Source: Triglochin maritima
Lineage: Eukaryota > Streptophyta > Magnoliopsida > Alismatales > Juncaginaceae
Reading direction: 5' to 3'
Length of the DNA stretch: 64,000 nt
NCBI GenBank assembly: GCA_963682175.1
Contig: OY821787.1
Span: 24,282,501 to 24,346,500, forward strand
Made by a program: the position numbers and the translations under genes. Below are positions 23,418 to 33,304 of the stretch, piece by piece (positions within the stretch are counted from its first letter, which is position 1; each line of letters opens with the position of its first letter). The notes under the pieces were generated by a model. It ran no database searches and was not told the origin of the DNA. It saw only the letters and a list, made by a program, of their open reading frames with translations.

Positions 23418-24616
23418 TGATGCATTGCATACATTGCATCATATGTTTTTCATTTAGATTAATTTTATATCAATAAATGCTACTAATGTATGTGTTTAGT
23501 CTTATTTACATAATACAAGGACCTGAATGCAAATTACCCATATCCTGAGCATAAATGCGTGCAAGAGACTCATTTCTATCATAAAGACCAAGTCAAGATT
23601 ATCGGGATTCAAATGGAAGTCCATCCAAGCATAAAAGCATTGAAAGACCTAATTACAAAAAGGCCAAGGACTTAAGCACAAAAGTAGCCACAGACTTAAT
23701 TGCAAAAAGCTGAGGACCCGACTGCAATTACAAGTACCAAAATATTAATTTGGAAAAGTTCTAAAGAAAAATCAATTGGGATCTCCAAATATATGAAGAA
23801 ATAAATTCAGAGCTCAAAAGAAAGGAAAGAAATAATCCAGACGCACAAAGGACATTTAAATCATACCATAAACACACAGGAAAAATCCGGACCGAATCTG
23901 AGCCAAAAGGTGGAGATTCCGCCGCACCTCATGTACAAATTGCAGCGATTCCTCCGCACAAAAGTCGATCCGTGCGCTCAATTTTTTACCAATGTTGTAT
24001 TCACGCGTGTACTTTTCATGTATTGGGATCCCCGGTTGAGGCTATAAATAAGGCCGAATCATGTATTGAAAAGAGTCCTTAGTTTTTCTTCCATATTTTA
24101 GTAATAAAATTATGTTCTTTTATTTCTTGGTTTTTTAGTTTTCTTTTGTAGTTTCTGTAGGACCCCTTCTCCTTCCCTCCATCCATGAGTTTCTAACTTT
24201 CTCCAAAGGGTGGGGGTGACGGATTTAGGGTGATGAGAAGAAGAATAAAGTAATTATTTTAATTTCGTGTTAGTATATTTTGATTACTTGAGTTTATGTT
24301 GAATCATTTATCATGTAATGCTTTATAACTAATGTGATTTATTATAAGTTTCAGAATTCTCTGATCTAAACCCGATATCTAAACCTCCACCCACTGGACT
24401 CCCATCCATCTTTGCTTTATTTTTAATTTGTTTTTATTGTTTTCGCTTTAGATAATTAAAAAACCAAAAATCTCAAACCAAACATATTTCTCTCTCTTTC
24501 TTCCCTTAACTCGAAAATCACAAAAATAACATTATCTCTCCCTCCTTGTGTTCCACCCGTACTTGCCACGTCTTCATTGACGTCGTGCACTTGCGGTATA
24601 AATTTAATTCTCATCT
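23418..24616 (+). repeat. Solo family A LTR
   Basis: A 1,199-bp LTR starting TGATGCATTGC and ending TCATCT (CA mutated to CT). It is flanked by TAGGC (23413-23417) and TAGGA (24617-24621). Removing it and one duplication restores a continuous integrase reading across the site, which confirms the boundaries. The conserved stem ACGTC (24568-24572) and GACGT (24579-24583) is perfect. TATA is degraded (CTATAAATAAGG near 24042). Confidence 0.9.
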
Positions 24617-26434
24617 TAGGAAAACTCAATAAACGGCAAGTGATCATCCCAGTGTCCTGGCCAATCTAATGTGCACGCTCTCAGCATGTCCTCTAAGGTC
24701 TGGATCGTCTCTCAGAGTGATTATTCGTCTATGGGTGAAACACCGTACTAAACTTAACCACGTCCTCAACGCCTGCTGCAGACTCCCCCAAAATCTGGAT
24801 GTGAACCTGACATCTCGATCAGAGATGATGCTCATAGGGACACCGTGCTGTCAGACTATCTCCTCAACATACAACTTAGCTAGACCCTCCAAAGGTAACA
24901 TGGTTCTAGTAGCTAAGAAGTACGCTAACTTGGTCAGTCAATCAGTCAACTATAACCCAAATCGCATCATGAAACCTCTTCGTCTTTGGCTACCCGGTGA
25001 CAAAATCAATCATCACATGCTCTCACTTCCACTCTGGCAGCTCAATAATCTACATCGGTTCTGCTAGTCGATGTTGCTCAATCTTCACCTGCTGACAGAC
25101 TAATCACGTTGTCATGAACTCTGCTATGTCTCGCTTCATCCCCTTCCACCAGAAGTTCCGCTATAGGTTTTTATACATCTTCGTGCTCTCTAGGTGGATA
25201 GAATATCGCACTCGGTGTGCGTCCTCCATGATATCATCCCTCAGCTCGTCCACCTTTGGCACCCAAATACGACTCTTGGACCTCACACCACCATCTACTC
25301 TCACACTGAAGTCAGATCCATCCTTAGCTTCTAACTGCACCATGCTGGCTAACTCCTCATCTGTTTACTGAGCTGCACAACTCTCGAGACTGTCTATGGA
25401 TATATCCTTAGTCCAGCAATCACTGCCCCCTCAGAGCCCTAGGCGAATAACTTCCACTCTGACAGCTACTCAAGTAGCCTCCAGTCCGGAATGCATAGAC
25501 CGGCTACTGTCACCTCCACCGTCCTGCTCAAGGCATCAGTAACTAAATTCATCTTCCCCGGGTGATAGGAAATCGACAAGTCGTAGTCCTTGATGAACTC
25601 CAGCCATCTACGCTGCCTGATATTCAGCTCCTTCTGTGAAAGTAGATACTTCAAGCTCTGGTGAACTGTGAAGACCTCAAACTACTCACCATAAAAATAA
25701 TACCGCCAGGTCTTCAATGCATGAACCACCGCTGCTAACTCCAAATCATGAGTGGGGTAGTTCTTTCCGTGCACCTTCATCTGCCTCAAGCGTACACCAC
25801 CACCTTCTCGTGCTATATCAGTATACAGCCAAAACCAATCCCTGACGCGTTGCTATATATCACATAGCTTCTGCTGCCACTCGGTAGCGTCTTCAGCTGC
25901 TGATCTGTCCTCTCACTTCTGGTACCAAACAAACTTGACGCCATTCTGCGTCAACACCATTAGTGGTGAAGCAAGTTTGGAGAAATCCTGGATTAACCGT
26001 CTGTAATGCCCAGCGAGTCCCACGAAGCTCCTGATCTCTGTCACGCTCGTCATGGCCTTCCACTGAGTCACAGACTCAACCTTCGCCGGGTCCATTGATA
26101 TCCCATCTGTCGACACAATGTGCCCTAGAAAAACTACCTGATCCAACCGAAACTCGCACTTCGTATACATGGAATAAAACTTTTGATGCATGAAAATGTC
26201 AAGCACAATCCTCAAGTTCTCCTGATGCTGCTCTCTGTCAGGCGAGTACACCAAAATGTCATCCAGAAAGACAATGACGAAACTATCGAGGTATGGGTGG
26301 AATGTGTAATTCATCATGTCCATGAATGTTGCAGGTGCCTTTGTCAGTCCAAATGGCATCACCAAGAACTCGTAGTGCTCGTACCGCATTCAAAAAGTTG
26401 TCTTCTGGACGTCCGACTCCTTAATCCTCAACTG
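24617..26434 (-). pseudogene. T2 RT, RNase H and integrase, broken
   Basis: Minus strand, read from the right. RT palm at 25913-26434 has [17 protein letters not shown] and the catalytic FLDDIL near 26270, then FLGHIVSTDGI and FVGLAGHYRR. The connection/RNase H region ends with [19 protein letters not shown] at about 25510-25580. Integrase follows, with ISDRDVRFTSRFW at 24800-24835 and [10 protein letters not shown] just before the solo LTR. Stops and frameshifts are frequent. The RT start is cut at 26434, where LTR sequence begins, so finger motifs, protease and gag are deleted. Confidence 0.85.
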
Positions 26435-27012
26435 TCTATAACCAGAGGTGGCACATCCCAAGTACTCACACTCTTCCACTCGACGGTCCCTGGGTAGGCA
26501 TGATCAATGCACCCACCATCACCTCCTAGCTCAAGCTCTAGGCGAGGACACAAGTTTCCATGGAATATAGTTGGTACTTCACTAGGACCACGGATTCAGT
26601 CCTGAGCACAATCGCACGACCGATCTTAATAGGACCGGTTGAACAAATGGCTGCAATAGTCGAATTCTCTGCTCATAACCTAGGCCCATATGGTCGAACA
26701 AAAATAGAAATCGGTCTACCTAACATGGTCAAAATCCGAACAAAGTCAAAAACAAACAAGGCAAACGGTCCAACATCTCAGGGGTCCCGATCTACTGAAA
26801 ACTACCAGGGATAACCTAGAACTTTCTAGTCATCAATCGGTCAAACTCACTATCAATCGGTCGAACAGTCATTACGTCCACTTAATTTATCGGTTGGACA
26901 AAAGTCTAGAGTGGTCAACCATTTAGATGGTCCACACTCTGTCCAGACCCATCTAGAAAGAAACGTTGGTTTCCTTCTTCAACCAAACAAATCTAACCGA
27001 TTAACCCCAACC
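26435..27012 (-). repeat. T2 5' LTR fragment
   Basis: Matches the T2 3' LTR from TCTATAACCAGAGGTGG (compare 7543) through the palindrome array to CCCCAACCAT (compare 22610). About 0.5 kb is missing near 26965, and the last roughly 110 bp before the LTR end are absent. It contains the uninterrupted Athila target site at about 26491-26495. Palindromes here are strongly eroded. Confidence 0.75.
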
Positions 27013-28400
27013 ATGTGTTGATCAGAGGGACGAAGAGTAGAGGAGGTTGTCTCATCATGTCTGCAGTGAAGGCACAGAACCTGGTACATCAGGGTTGCAG
27101 AGCTTTTGTTGCTACGCTAGTAGTTGCAGACATAGAGACGAGGAGGCTGTAACACATTGAGGTAGTGTGGGGGCTTTCCATAGGTATATCCAACAGATAT
27201 CCCAAGACTACCGCCGCACCGAGAGATTGAGTTTGACATCGAGTTGGTACCTGGCATGACTCCACAGTCCAAGGCCTCGTACCTGATGGCACTTGCAGAG
27301 TTGGCAGAGCTAAAGAAGCAGTTGCAGGAGTTGATGGATTCTAAGTTCATCTGACTGAGTGTTTCATCCTGGGGAGCGCCTGTGTTGTTCATGAAGAAGG
27401 ACATGTTGTTGCGGATATTGAATAAGGTTACTGTCAGGAACTGGTATCCTTTACCCAGGATCGAGGACCTGATCGATCAACTGCAGACGGTGAGGATTTT
27501 CTCGAAGATTGATCTGTGCTCAAGTTGTTACCAATTGAGGATCAGGGAGGTAGACGTCCAGAAGACAGCTTTCAGGACGTGGTACAAGCACTATGAGTTC
27601 TTGGTGATGCCGTTTGGACTGACGAATGCACCTGCAACATTCATGGACCTGATGAACGGAACGTTCAAGTCGTACCTTGACAATTTTGTCATTGTGTTTG
27701 TGGACGACATCTTGGTTTATTCAACGGATAAAGAGAAGCACCGGGAGCATTTGAGGATTGTACTTGACATTTTGAGGGCTCAGAAGCTTTATGCCAGGTA
27801 CACGAAGTGTGAGTTTTGGCTGAGATGGTACAGTTATACGCAGATAAGGTTGATGTGATCAGAAAGAGACTTGTAGCAACACAGAGCAGGCAGAAGAGCT
27901 ACATTGATTAGCGTAAACGAGAGTTGAGATTTTAGGTTGGTGACCATGTGTTCCTGAAGATCTCCCCATCCTGAGGAGAAATGAGGTTTGGGAAGAAGGG
28001 AAGCTCAGTTCGAGGTACGTTGGACCGTTCGAGATTCTCGACCGTGTTGGAGAGGTCGCCTACCAGATTGCTTTGCCGTCGTAGTTTTAGGGTCTTCACA
28101 ACGTCTTCCACGTGTCGATGCTGAGGAAGTATGTTGCACATCCAGCACATGTTATTAAGATCGAGGTTCCAGAGTTCCAATCGGACTTATCTCTAGAGGA
28201 GAGGCTAGTAGAGATAGTGGACCGCATGGAGCACCAGCTCAAGAGGAGGACCATTCGGATGGTGAAGGTGCGGTGGCAGCAACATAGCGAGTGTGAGGCC
28301 ACTTGGGAGATCAAGGAGGAAGTTCGGAGGCAATACCCAGAGCTTTTTGGCGAGTCTTTTGTTTTGAATTTCGGGACAAATTCTTTTAAGGATGGGGGAT
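27013..28400 (+). pseudogene. T1 pol remnant: PR end, RT, chromodomain
   Basis: Plus strand. The end of protease (IRGTKSRGG, GCRAFVATLVVADIE) runs into the RT lead-in ([21 protein letters not shown]). An open RT stretch at 27382-27858 follows, with [19 protein letters not shown]-like [18 protein letters not shown] and FVDDIL. RT then jumps after KCEFWL straight to the integrase tail (VGDHVFLKISP), HNVFHVSMLRKYV and the chromodomain MVKVRWQQHSECEATWE ending YPELF (28112-28405). RNase H and most of integrase are deleted. Several stops occur upstream of 27382. PPT AAGGATGGGGGAT precedes the LTR. Confidence 0.85.
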
Positions 28401-29135
28401 TGTGATATCCCTAACCCTAATTAAGGTTGCTAATGGGGGGTTTGCATGGGAATGGGTGGAGGAGTGGTGGAGGCATGGTGATGTGACATGGAGAGGATGG
28501 GAGGTATGGTTGGGTGTGTTGGGTTGGTGAGAGGTTAGTTTTAAAAGCAAACCATGCATCTTCCTCCACTCTACTTCTTTGACTCCTTCCACTTCCTTTC
28601 ACTCATTACCTCTCTCACTTCCCTCTCTTCTCCGGTGAATTAGGGGTTGCAGCGTACGAGGAGGATGACAGGGTCTTGGCCTTGAGGAGCAAGGCGGGTG
28701 GAATCTGACGCGAGGAGGAGAACGCATGAGCTGTGCGGACCGGAGTTTGTTTTGGAGCTCCGACGAACGTCGATCATTGCGAAGAGAGGTATGAAAAGTT
28801 CTTGCATTAGATGATTGCTCACCCATGGTGGTGTGAGGTTTTATCTCGTCGTCGGAGGTTGGAGACCTTACCGGCGACAAAGGCAGCAAGATGTACTTTG
28901 CAAAAACCAGGTAGTTGTCAGTTAACGGTCGACCAGAGCCTTTAGGCGGTCGACCGATCTTAGTGTAATTCTCCTTCTTTACCCAGTACTGGCCGAACGA
29001 TGCCTTACGATGGTCGACTGGTTGAGCATATTTGTTGGATTGGACCTCTGTATTATAGACTATGGTGTAGTATATGTTTTACTTGACTCATGTTTGGGTA
29101 GTAGACTTGAGGGATAGTGGATCCCAGTGCACAAT
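28401..29135 (+). repeat. T1 3' LTR, first part
   Basis: Starts TGTGATATCCCTAACCC, directly after the polypurine tract. It runs to ACAAT (29131-29135), where element B is inserted, and resumes after 36492. A palindrome pair lies at 28926-28960 and another degenerate pair near 28992-29030. Antisense open frames here are chance frames. Confidence 0.85.
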
Positions 29136-30661
29136 TGATTGACATCATTTCATGCTCATATTTGTATCTTATATCCATTATCTTACACCTAAGCAATGCT
29201 ACGTGACGAGTTTTATGTTTAGTTTTCAGGAATAAAGAGGTTTGAAGAGAAGAGCCATGAAAGGACCCAAAAGCTGGGAAAAAGGACTGAATGGTGAGAT
29301 CTAGGGACTAAGATGCAAGGGAGAAGGACCTGAATGTAAGACAGAAGGACCTAAGAGCAAAACAGAATACTCCACACTATCATGGGGAGTATTTTACCAA
29401 TTCTATTCGGGTCGGAGCTCCAACCAGTCGAGTAACCGCATCAAAGACCAACAATACCAGAAAGCAAAGCCCACAACAAATTCCAACACGATCCGACAAT
29501 TTTGGACCGCTAATTGGCGGTCCATATTGCTCAGGATCCGTCGAAATTTCTCCTGGACTTGTATTACTGTTTATTTTAGGCTATTTTTGGTATTGGTTTA
29601 GTCCCACATCGGGGGATTGTCCCCGATTAGCTTTTTCCATGCTTATAAATAGAACTCTTCACCTTCCATTGTAATTACCCATTGTTTGGTGGCATTCTCT
29701 CTACTAAGGAGTGAGCCTTGAAGCAATAACTCAAGGTGGAGAAGGATGCTACCTTCAATGTGAGTCATTGTTAATAAAAGTTTATTTGTTTCTTTTAATC
29801 TTGTTTTGTTATGTTGTTTGTTTTGTGTGGGTTGCTTTACTTTGTTTAATTTCTTGTTTAGTAATTTTAGTATCTTAGTTAAATGTTTTCTTTACTTAGT
29901 CTAATCAGTAGTGTAATGAGTAGTGAGTAGTTCCATCCCCATTTGGGGGGTGGAGAAATATGTGATATAATTATGTAGTGTATTAAGTGTGTGTTTTTTT
30001 TATCCATTGAGCTTTATATGATTTCCATAACCATCTAATGGGTCTCCACTCTTATCTTTGATATGCTAATGCTCTTGAATGAAGCTTAGCTTATGCTTTG
30101 ATTAGTGGACCTATTTTATGGGGAATGATAAGGTTAGGATATGGATGAAGTAATATTGGAAACACAATTTGTAATGTATGTGCTCTTGTTGCCTTTACCT
30201 TAGCTCATGTCTTGTATGTCTTAATGATGTAGTCATCTTAATTCATGTAGAGGCATAGTAGGGTCTAGTCTTTATACTTGAGTTCATGTAGCTTCATTCC
30301 AATCATTGTCTTGTATGTTTTAATGATGTAGTCTTATCTTAATTCATGTAGAGGCAAAGTTGGATGTAGTTTTATGATTTCATGCACTACATGTTGTGAG
30401 GAGCTTAATGAACACACACACACACACACTCTTTATGTTCACATTATTTCTCTACCCCCTATGGGGCTTAGTTTATTGCTTATTTTCATTTCCTTTTTGC
30501 ATCTTAGTGTAGTTTAGTGTAACCAACCCTTCTCTTCCCTTTCTTTACCTCTCGCGTTCGCACAAACCAAGTGTCGACACACCTCCCAGTGGACGACCCA
30601 TATTTGCCACCGCTTCAACGCGGCCGTGCACTTGCGGTTAAATATAAAACGAGATCAATCA
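29136..30661 (+). repeat. Element B 5' LTR
   Basis: 1,526 bp, TGATTGACATC..GATCAATCA. A palindrome GGACCGC-TAATT-GGCGGTCC lies at about 29505-29524. A hairpin ATCGGGG-GATTGT-CCCCGAT lies at about 29607-29627, just upstream of the TATA box TATAAATA near 29644. A (CA)n run sits at about 30411-30428. The terminal stem CCGC (30610-30613) and GCGG (30620-30623) precedes GTGCACTTGCGG. A block around GTATGTCTTAATGATGTAGTC is repeated at about 30215 and 30317. Confidence 0.93.
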
Positions 30662-30667
30662 AGTTTT

Positions 30668-30685
30668 TGGCGCCGTTGCCGAGGA
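30668..30685 (+). other. Primer binding site, tRNA-Asp type
   Basis: TGGCGCCGTTGCCGAGGA, six bases after the LTR end. It matches the complement of the tRNA-Asp 3' end at 17 of 18 positions. Confidence 0.85.
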
Positions 30686-31792
30686 GGTGCTCTGTCCAGA
30701 CCTTGGTTTGGACGATTCGAGAGGCTTTTGATTTTTTGTTTCCAGTTTTGTTTAGTTTCAGGGAACGAGAACATCAAGGGGAAGCTACTGGGAAAGCTGG
30801 AGCAAAAGAATCCACAAAGGGACCGCCAATCAGCGGTTGCAAACCGCCAATTGGCGGCCTGGTGAGGCCTGCCTCCTCTCAAATTTCTTCTGGTGGTTTA
30901 TTGCTTTACTTTAGTTATCTGGGAGCCCAATTGTGCATGCTGTGATCTTTAGTTTGCTCCCAGATTTAATTTCAATCCCCTTTAATCAACTTGGACCATA
31001 AAACTCAAAGCAAAAGATTAGACTTCTTGCCATCTAGGTCATGCACCATTGGTAGACCTTGCATGCATTTGTCTTTTCTTTGCTTTACATTTTGTCGTTG
31101 ATTGCTGGCGTGAGGTACGTGCACCCACATCCCTCATTCATGCATGTTTCTTTCATGCATTAGTTAGTAAGGTGCATCGGGACAAGAGTGAGAGAGCGTT
31201 TGATTGGAGCGATTGATTGCTAGATCTAGGATCAAATCGCTACTAAGGAGGGGCTGTCCCATAAAAGATAAGGTGGGGGATTTCATCACCCTTTCCTTGG
31301 CCCCAAAAATCACTCGTAATAAAGCCTTAACTAAAAGCAAGTAGACATTGGCCCTAAGGAATTCAGACGCACTAGGAGAGTAATCTAGTCGAGACCATCA
31401 TGACCTGATCGGCGTTGCCTACCTTGTCGATAGTAGGAGGTACTGGATCTCTGGATCTGGTATCACTTGCTGGGCATTGTGGTCCTCGTTGTAGGGAGGT
31501 GAGGCGTGTCAAGGCTAGTGACCTCGAAGTTAGGCGTCGTCTAGCTTAAGGACCCATTGCCTTACATTGTTTGAGCCGTGCTTGCTAGTTAGGCTTCTTC
31601 CTGATCCCGTTACCCACGCTAGCTTTAGGGATTCTTCCCTTCTCCTCTGAGTCATCTTCTTCTCACCTTCTTCTACGTTATAGTCTCCTCCCCTTTACAC
31701 TCTCTGGTAGCGTTTTAGGGTCGAGTCGAGCACTTTTTGCGAGCTTAGTCTCGTGGTGGTGAGAGTGGTCGACTCGAGAGTTGTTTGTTGAG
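30686..31792 (+). other. Element B leader
   Basis: A 1.1-kb untranslated leader. A palindrome pair (ACCGCCAATCAGCGGT at 30822, ACCGCCAATTGGCGGC at 30843) has exactly 21-bp spacing. The leader is shared with the inverted element (13730-14767) and, from about 31590, with the family A leader (39871-40092). Open frames at 30571-30945 and 30626-30865 cross the LTR and primer site and are not credible genes. Confidence 0.7.
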
Positions 31793-33304
31793 ATGGATGG
31801 TTACATGGGCGACCATTCATATCATTGTTGGGACCAGGATGATTCTCCCTGGTATTCCGGACACATGCAACCTGGGGTGGCTCAGACTAACACCCCGTAT
31901 GGTTGGGATGATCGCCATTTTGTGACTGAGCAGTCTTCATATTGGGGTAACATGAGAGAGGCACCGACTGCTAGACCACAATCTAGTTATGCCGGATCAT
32001 ATGCTGGTCAACAAACTGAGACATTACAACAAACTTTGGCCTCTTTCATGCGTATGGCAGACGACATGAGTGCACCAGTGGCTCCAGTAGCCGTACCGTG
32101 CGACTGTTGTGGGTTGAGTGGTCATGTTATCGGGGAATGTCCTTATGTTCCCCCTGAGCCTGAGTATGAGCACACATTTTCCCAAAATGCTCATTATGAC
32201 CATTACGCATCCGCGTACAACCCAAGAGTGATGGATTCGTGGGGAGACAATTCTTATCCAAATTCTTATACCTCATTTTCACCCCCGTATCCTCCTCCCG
32301 AATACCTAGAATTCTACCAACACCCCACTTCAAATCATTGGACTCATTCTCAGCCCATCAACACCCAACCCCAAAATTTCCCAAGCTCTGACTTGGACCT
32401 CACTGTTGACCCCAAATTTGATTCCTTAAAACAAACCCTCCAAACATTCATGGAAACCACTCAAACTTTATTGAAGTCCAACTTGAATTCCTTGCAAAAT
32501 ATGGAATTGCAAGTGAGTCAAATGACACAACAATTCCATGAACGTGAGGAGGGTCACCTTTCTTGTCAACATGAGGATTCATCTTTTGATATCGAACCAC
32601 CACCACATCCACAAATTCAAAGCACAACCTTTCAAAGTCAAACTCCTAGTCAGTCTGAGGGACTTAGGGTTTCAATTCACGATCACTTAGTGGAGGATTC
32701 GATTCAAATTGAGAATAACTTGGACCAGCCTCATTATGAGTCGGCACAGGATTGTGCCTTATCTTTTTGTCCCGTGGCCCTTGAGCCACATGATCTTCAT
32801 ATTGTGCCTCTTAAGGACTCACCTCTGGTGGAGCAAGAGCTCCCTAGTACCCTCAATTTCAAACAACCTGATGAGAGTTTGCCTCTCACTATTGTTCCTG
32901 ATCATCTTGGAAATGATGGAACATCGAACAACTACATTGCTCATGAGGGTATTAGGAGTTCCTTGGAGGATACTTTGGGTATGAGACCCACTTCCTGTTC
33001 TCCTGGTGAGTTGGACATGCATAACGAGGTGCTTGACCTCGTTCCGACGCACCAGCCTGTTGGTTGGAGAGTTTGGATTGATGATCATAACTTCAGTTCC
33101 GCAACGGGAGATATTTTTCTTCCGTTGCCCCTTATTTCCCAAACTCTCGAGAGGTTCAAGCTCTTTCAGTTTGATCCTTTGAGTGAGACGCCTTTGCGTC
33201 CAATTCATGAACCTCTCATTTCATCTGGTGCTCTTTGTGAAGGGGGCCCACGCATGCGTATTCTGGCCCCGCGTGGTGTCATGTTCCCTTTCCAAGTGCA
33301 TTGA
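31793..33304 (+). CDS. Zinc-knuckle/GWR-domain ORF of element B
   Basis: An intact 503-codon ORF. I chose the ATG at 31793 (MDGYMGDH) because the frame upstream opens only with TTG. Residues 1-100 are Tyr/Gln/Ser-rich. A Gag-type zinc knuckle CDCCGLSGHVIGEC follows (C103, C106, H111, C116). Residues 120-400 are Pro/Gln/Ser-rich and probably disordered. Residues 420-503 form a conserved block starting PVGWRVWIDDHNF and ending MFPFQVH. There is no capsid, protease or polymerase. The knuckle and position indicate a Gag derivative that may bind the element's RNA. The C-terminal block also appears alone after the protease at 18190 in the Athila-like element, suggesting a gag-3' ORF fusion made by loss of pol. 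Copies: 12236-13729 (minus) and 40093-41583. Confidence 0.85.
   Translation: MDGYMGDHSYHCWDQDDSPWYSGHMQPGVAQTNTPYGWDDRHFVTEQSSYWGNMREAPTARPQSSYAGSYAGQQTETLQQTLASFMRMADDMSAPVAPVAVPCDCCGLSGHVIGECPYVPPEPEYEHTFSQNAHYDHYASAYNPRVMDSWGDNSYPNSYTSFSPPYPPPEYLEFYQHPTSNHWTHSQPINTQPQNFPSSDLDLTVDPKFDSLKQTLQTFMETTQTLLKSNLNSLQNMELQVSQMTQQFHEREEGHLSCQHEDSSFDIEPPPHPQIQSTTFQSQTPSQSEGLRVSIHDHLVEDSIQIENNLDQPHYESAQDCALSFCPVALEPHDLHIVPLKDSPLVEQELPSTLNFKQPDESLPLTIVPDHLGNDGTSNNYIAHEGIRSSLEDTLGMRPTSCSPGELDMHNEVLDLVPTHQPVGWRVWIDDHNFSSATGDIFLPLPLISQTLERFKLFQFDPLSETPLRPIHEPLISSGALCEGGPRMRILAPRGVMFPFQVH

Larger units (their letters stand above)
6668..27012 (-). mobile_element. T2: Tekay-like element with nested insertions
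   Basis: A minus-strand chromovirus. Its 3' LTR (6668-7607 plus 21551-22729) is split by the Athila-like element. Its pol region (22730-23417 and 24617-26434) is split by a solo family A LTR. Part of its 5' LTR remains at 26435-27012. Gag, protease and the start of RT are missing: RT joins LTR sequence directly at 26434/26435. The whole element sits inside T1. GTGTT occurs on both sides (6663-6667 and from 27013), but the right LTR is truncated, so that match may be microhomology and not a target duplication. Confidence 0.8.

Noticed and set aside
6663..27017. GTGTT on both sides of T2 as a target duplication
   Set aside because: The right-hand LTR is truncated about 110 bp short of its end, so the match cannot be the direct product of integration.
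28599..28889. 96-codon minus-strand frame
   Set aside because: Antisense within the T1 LTR; basic and proline-rich composition comes from GAGG-rich sequence.
30571..30945. 124-codon open frame across the element B LTR end
   Set aside because: It runs through the primer binding site and leader, shows no domain and is not conserved in the related leaders.
31793..33304. Calling the element B ORF an envelope-like protein
   Set aside because: It has no signal peptide or membrane segment; the zinc knuckle points to Gag.
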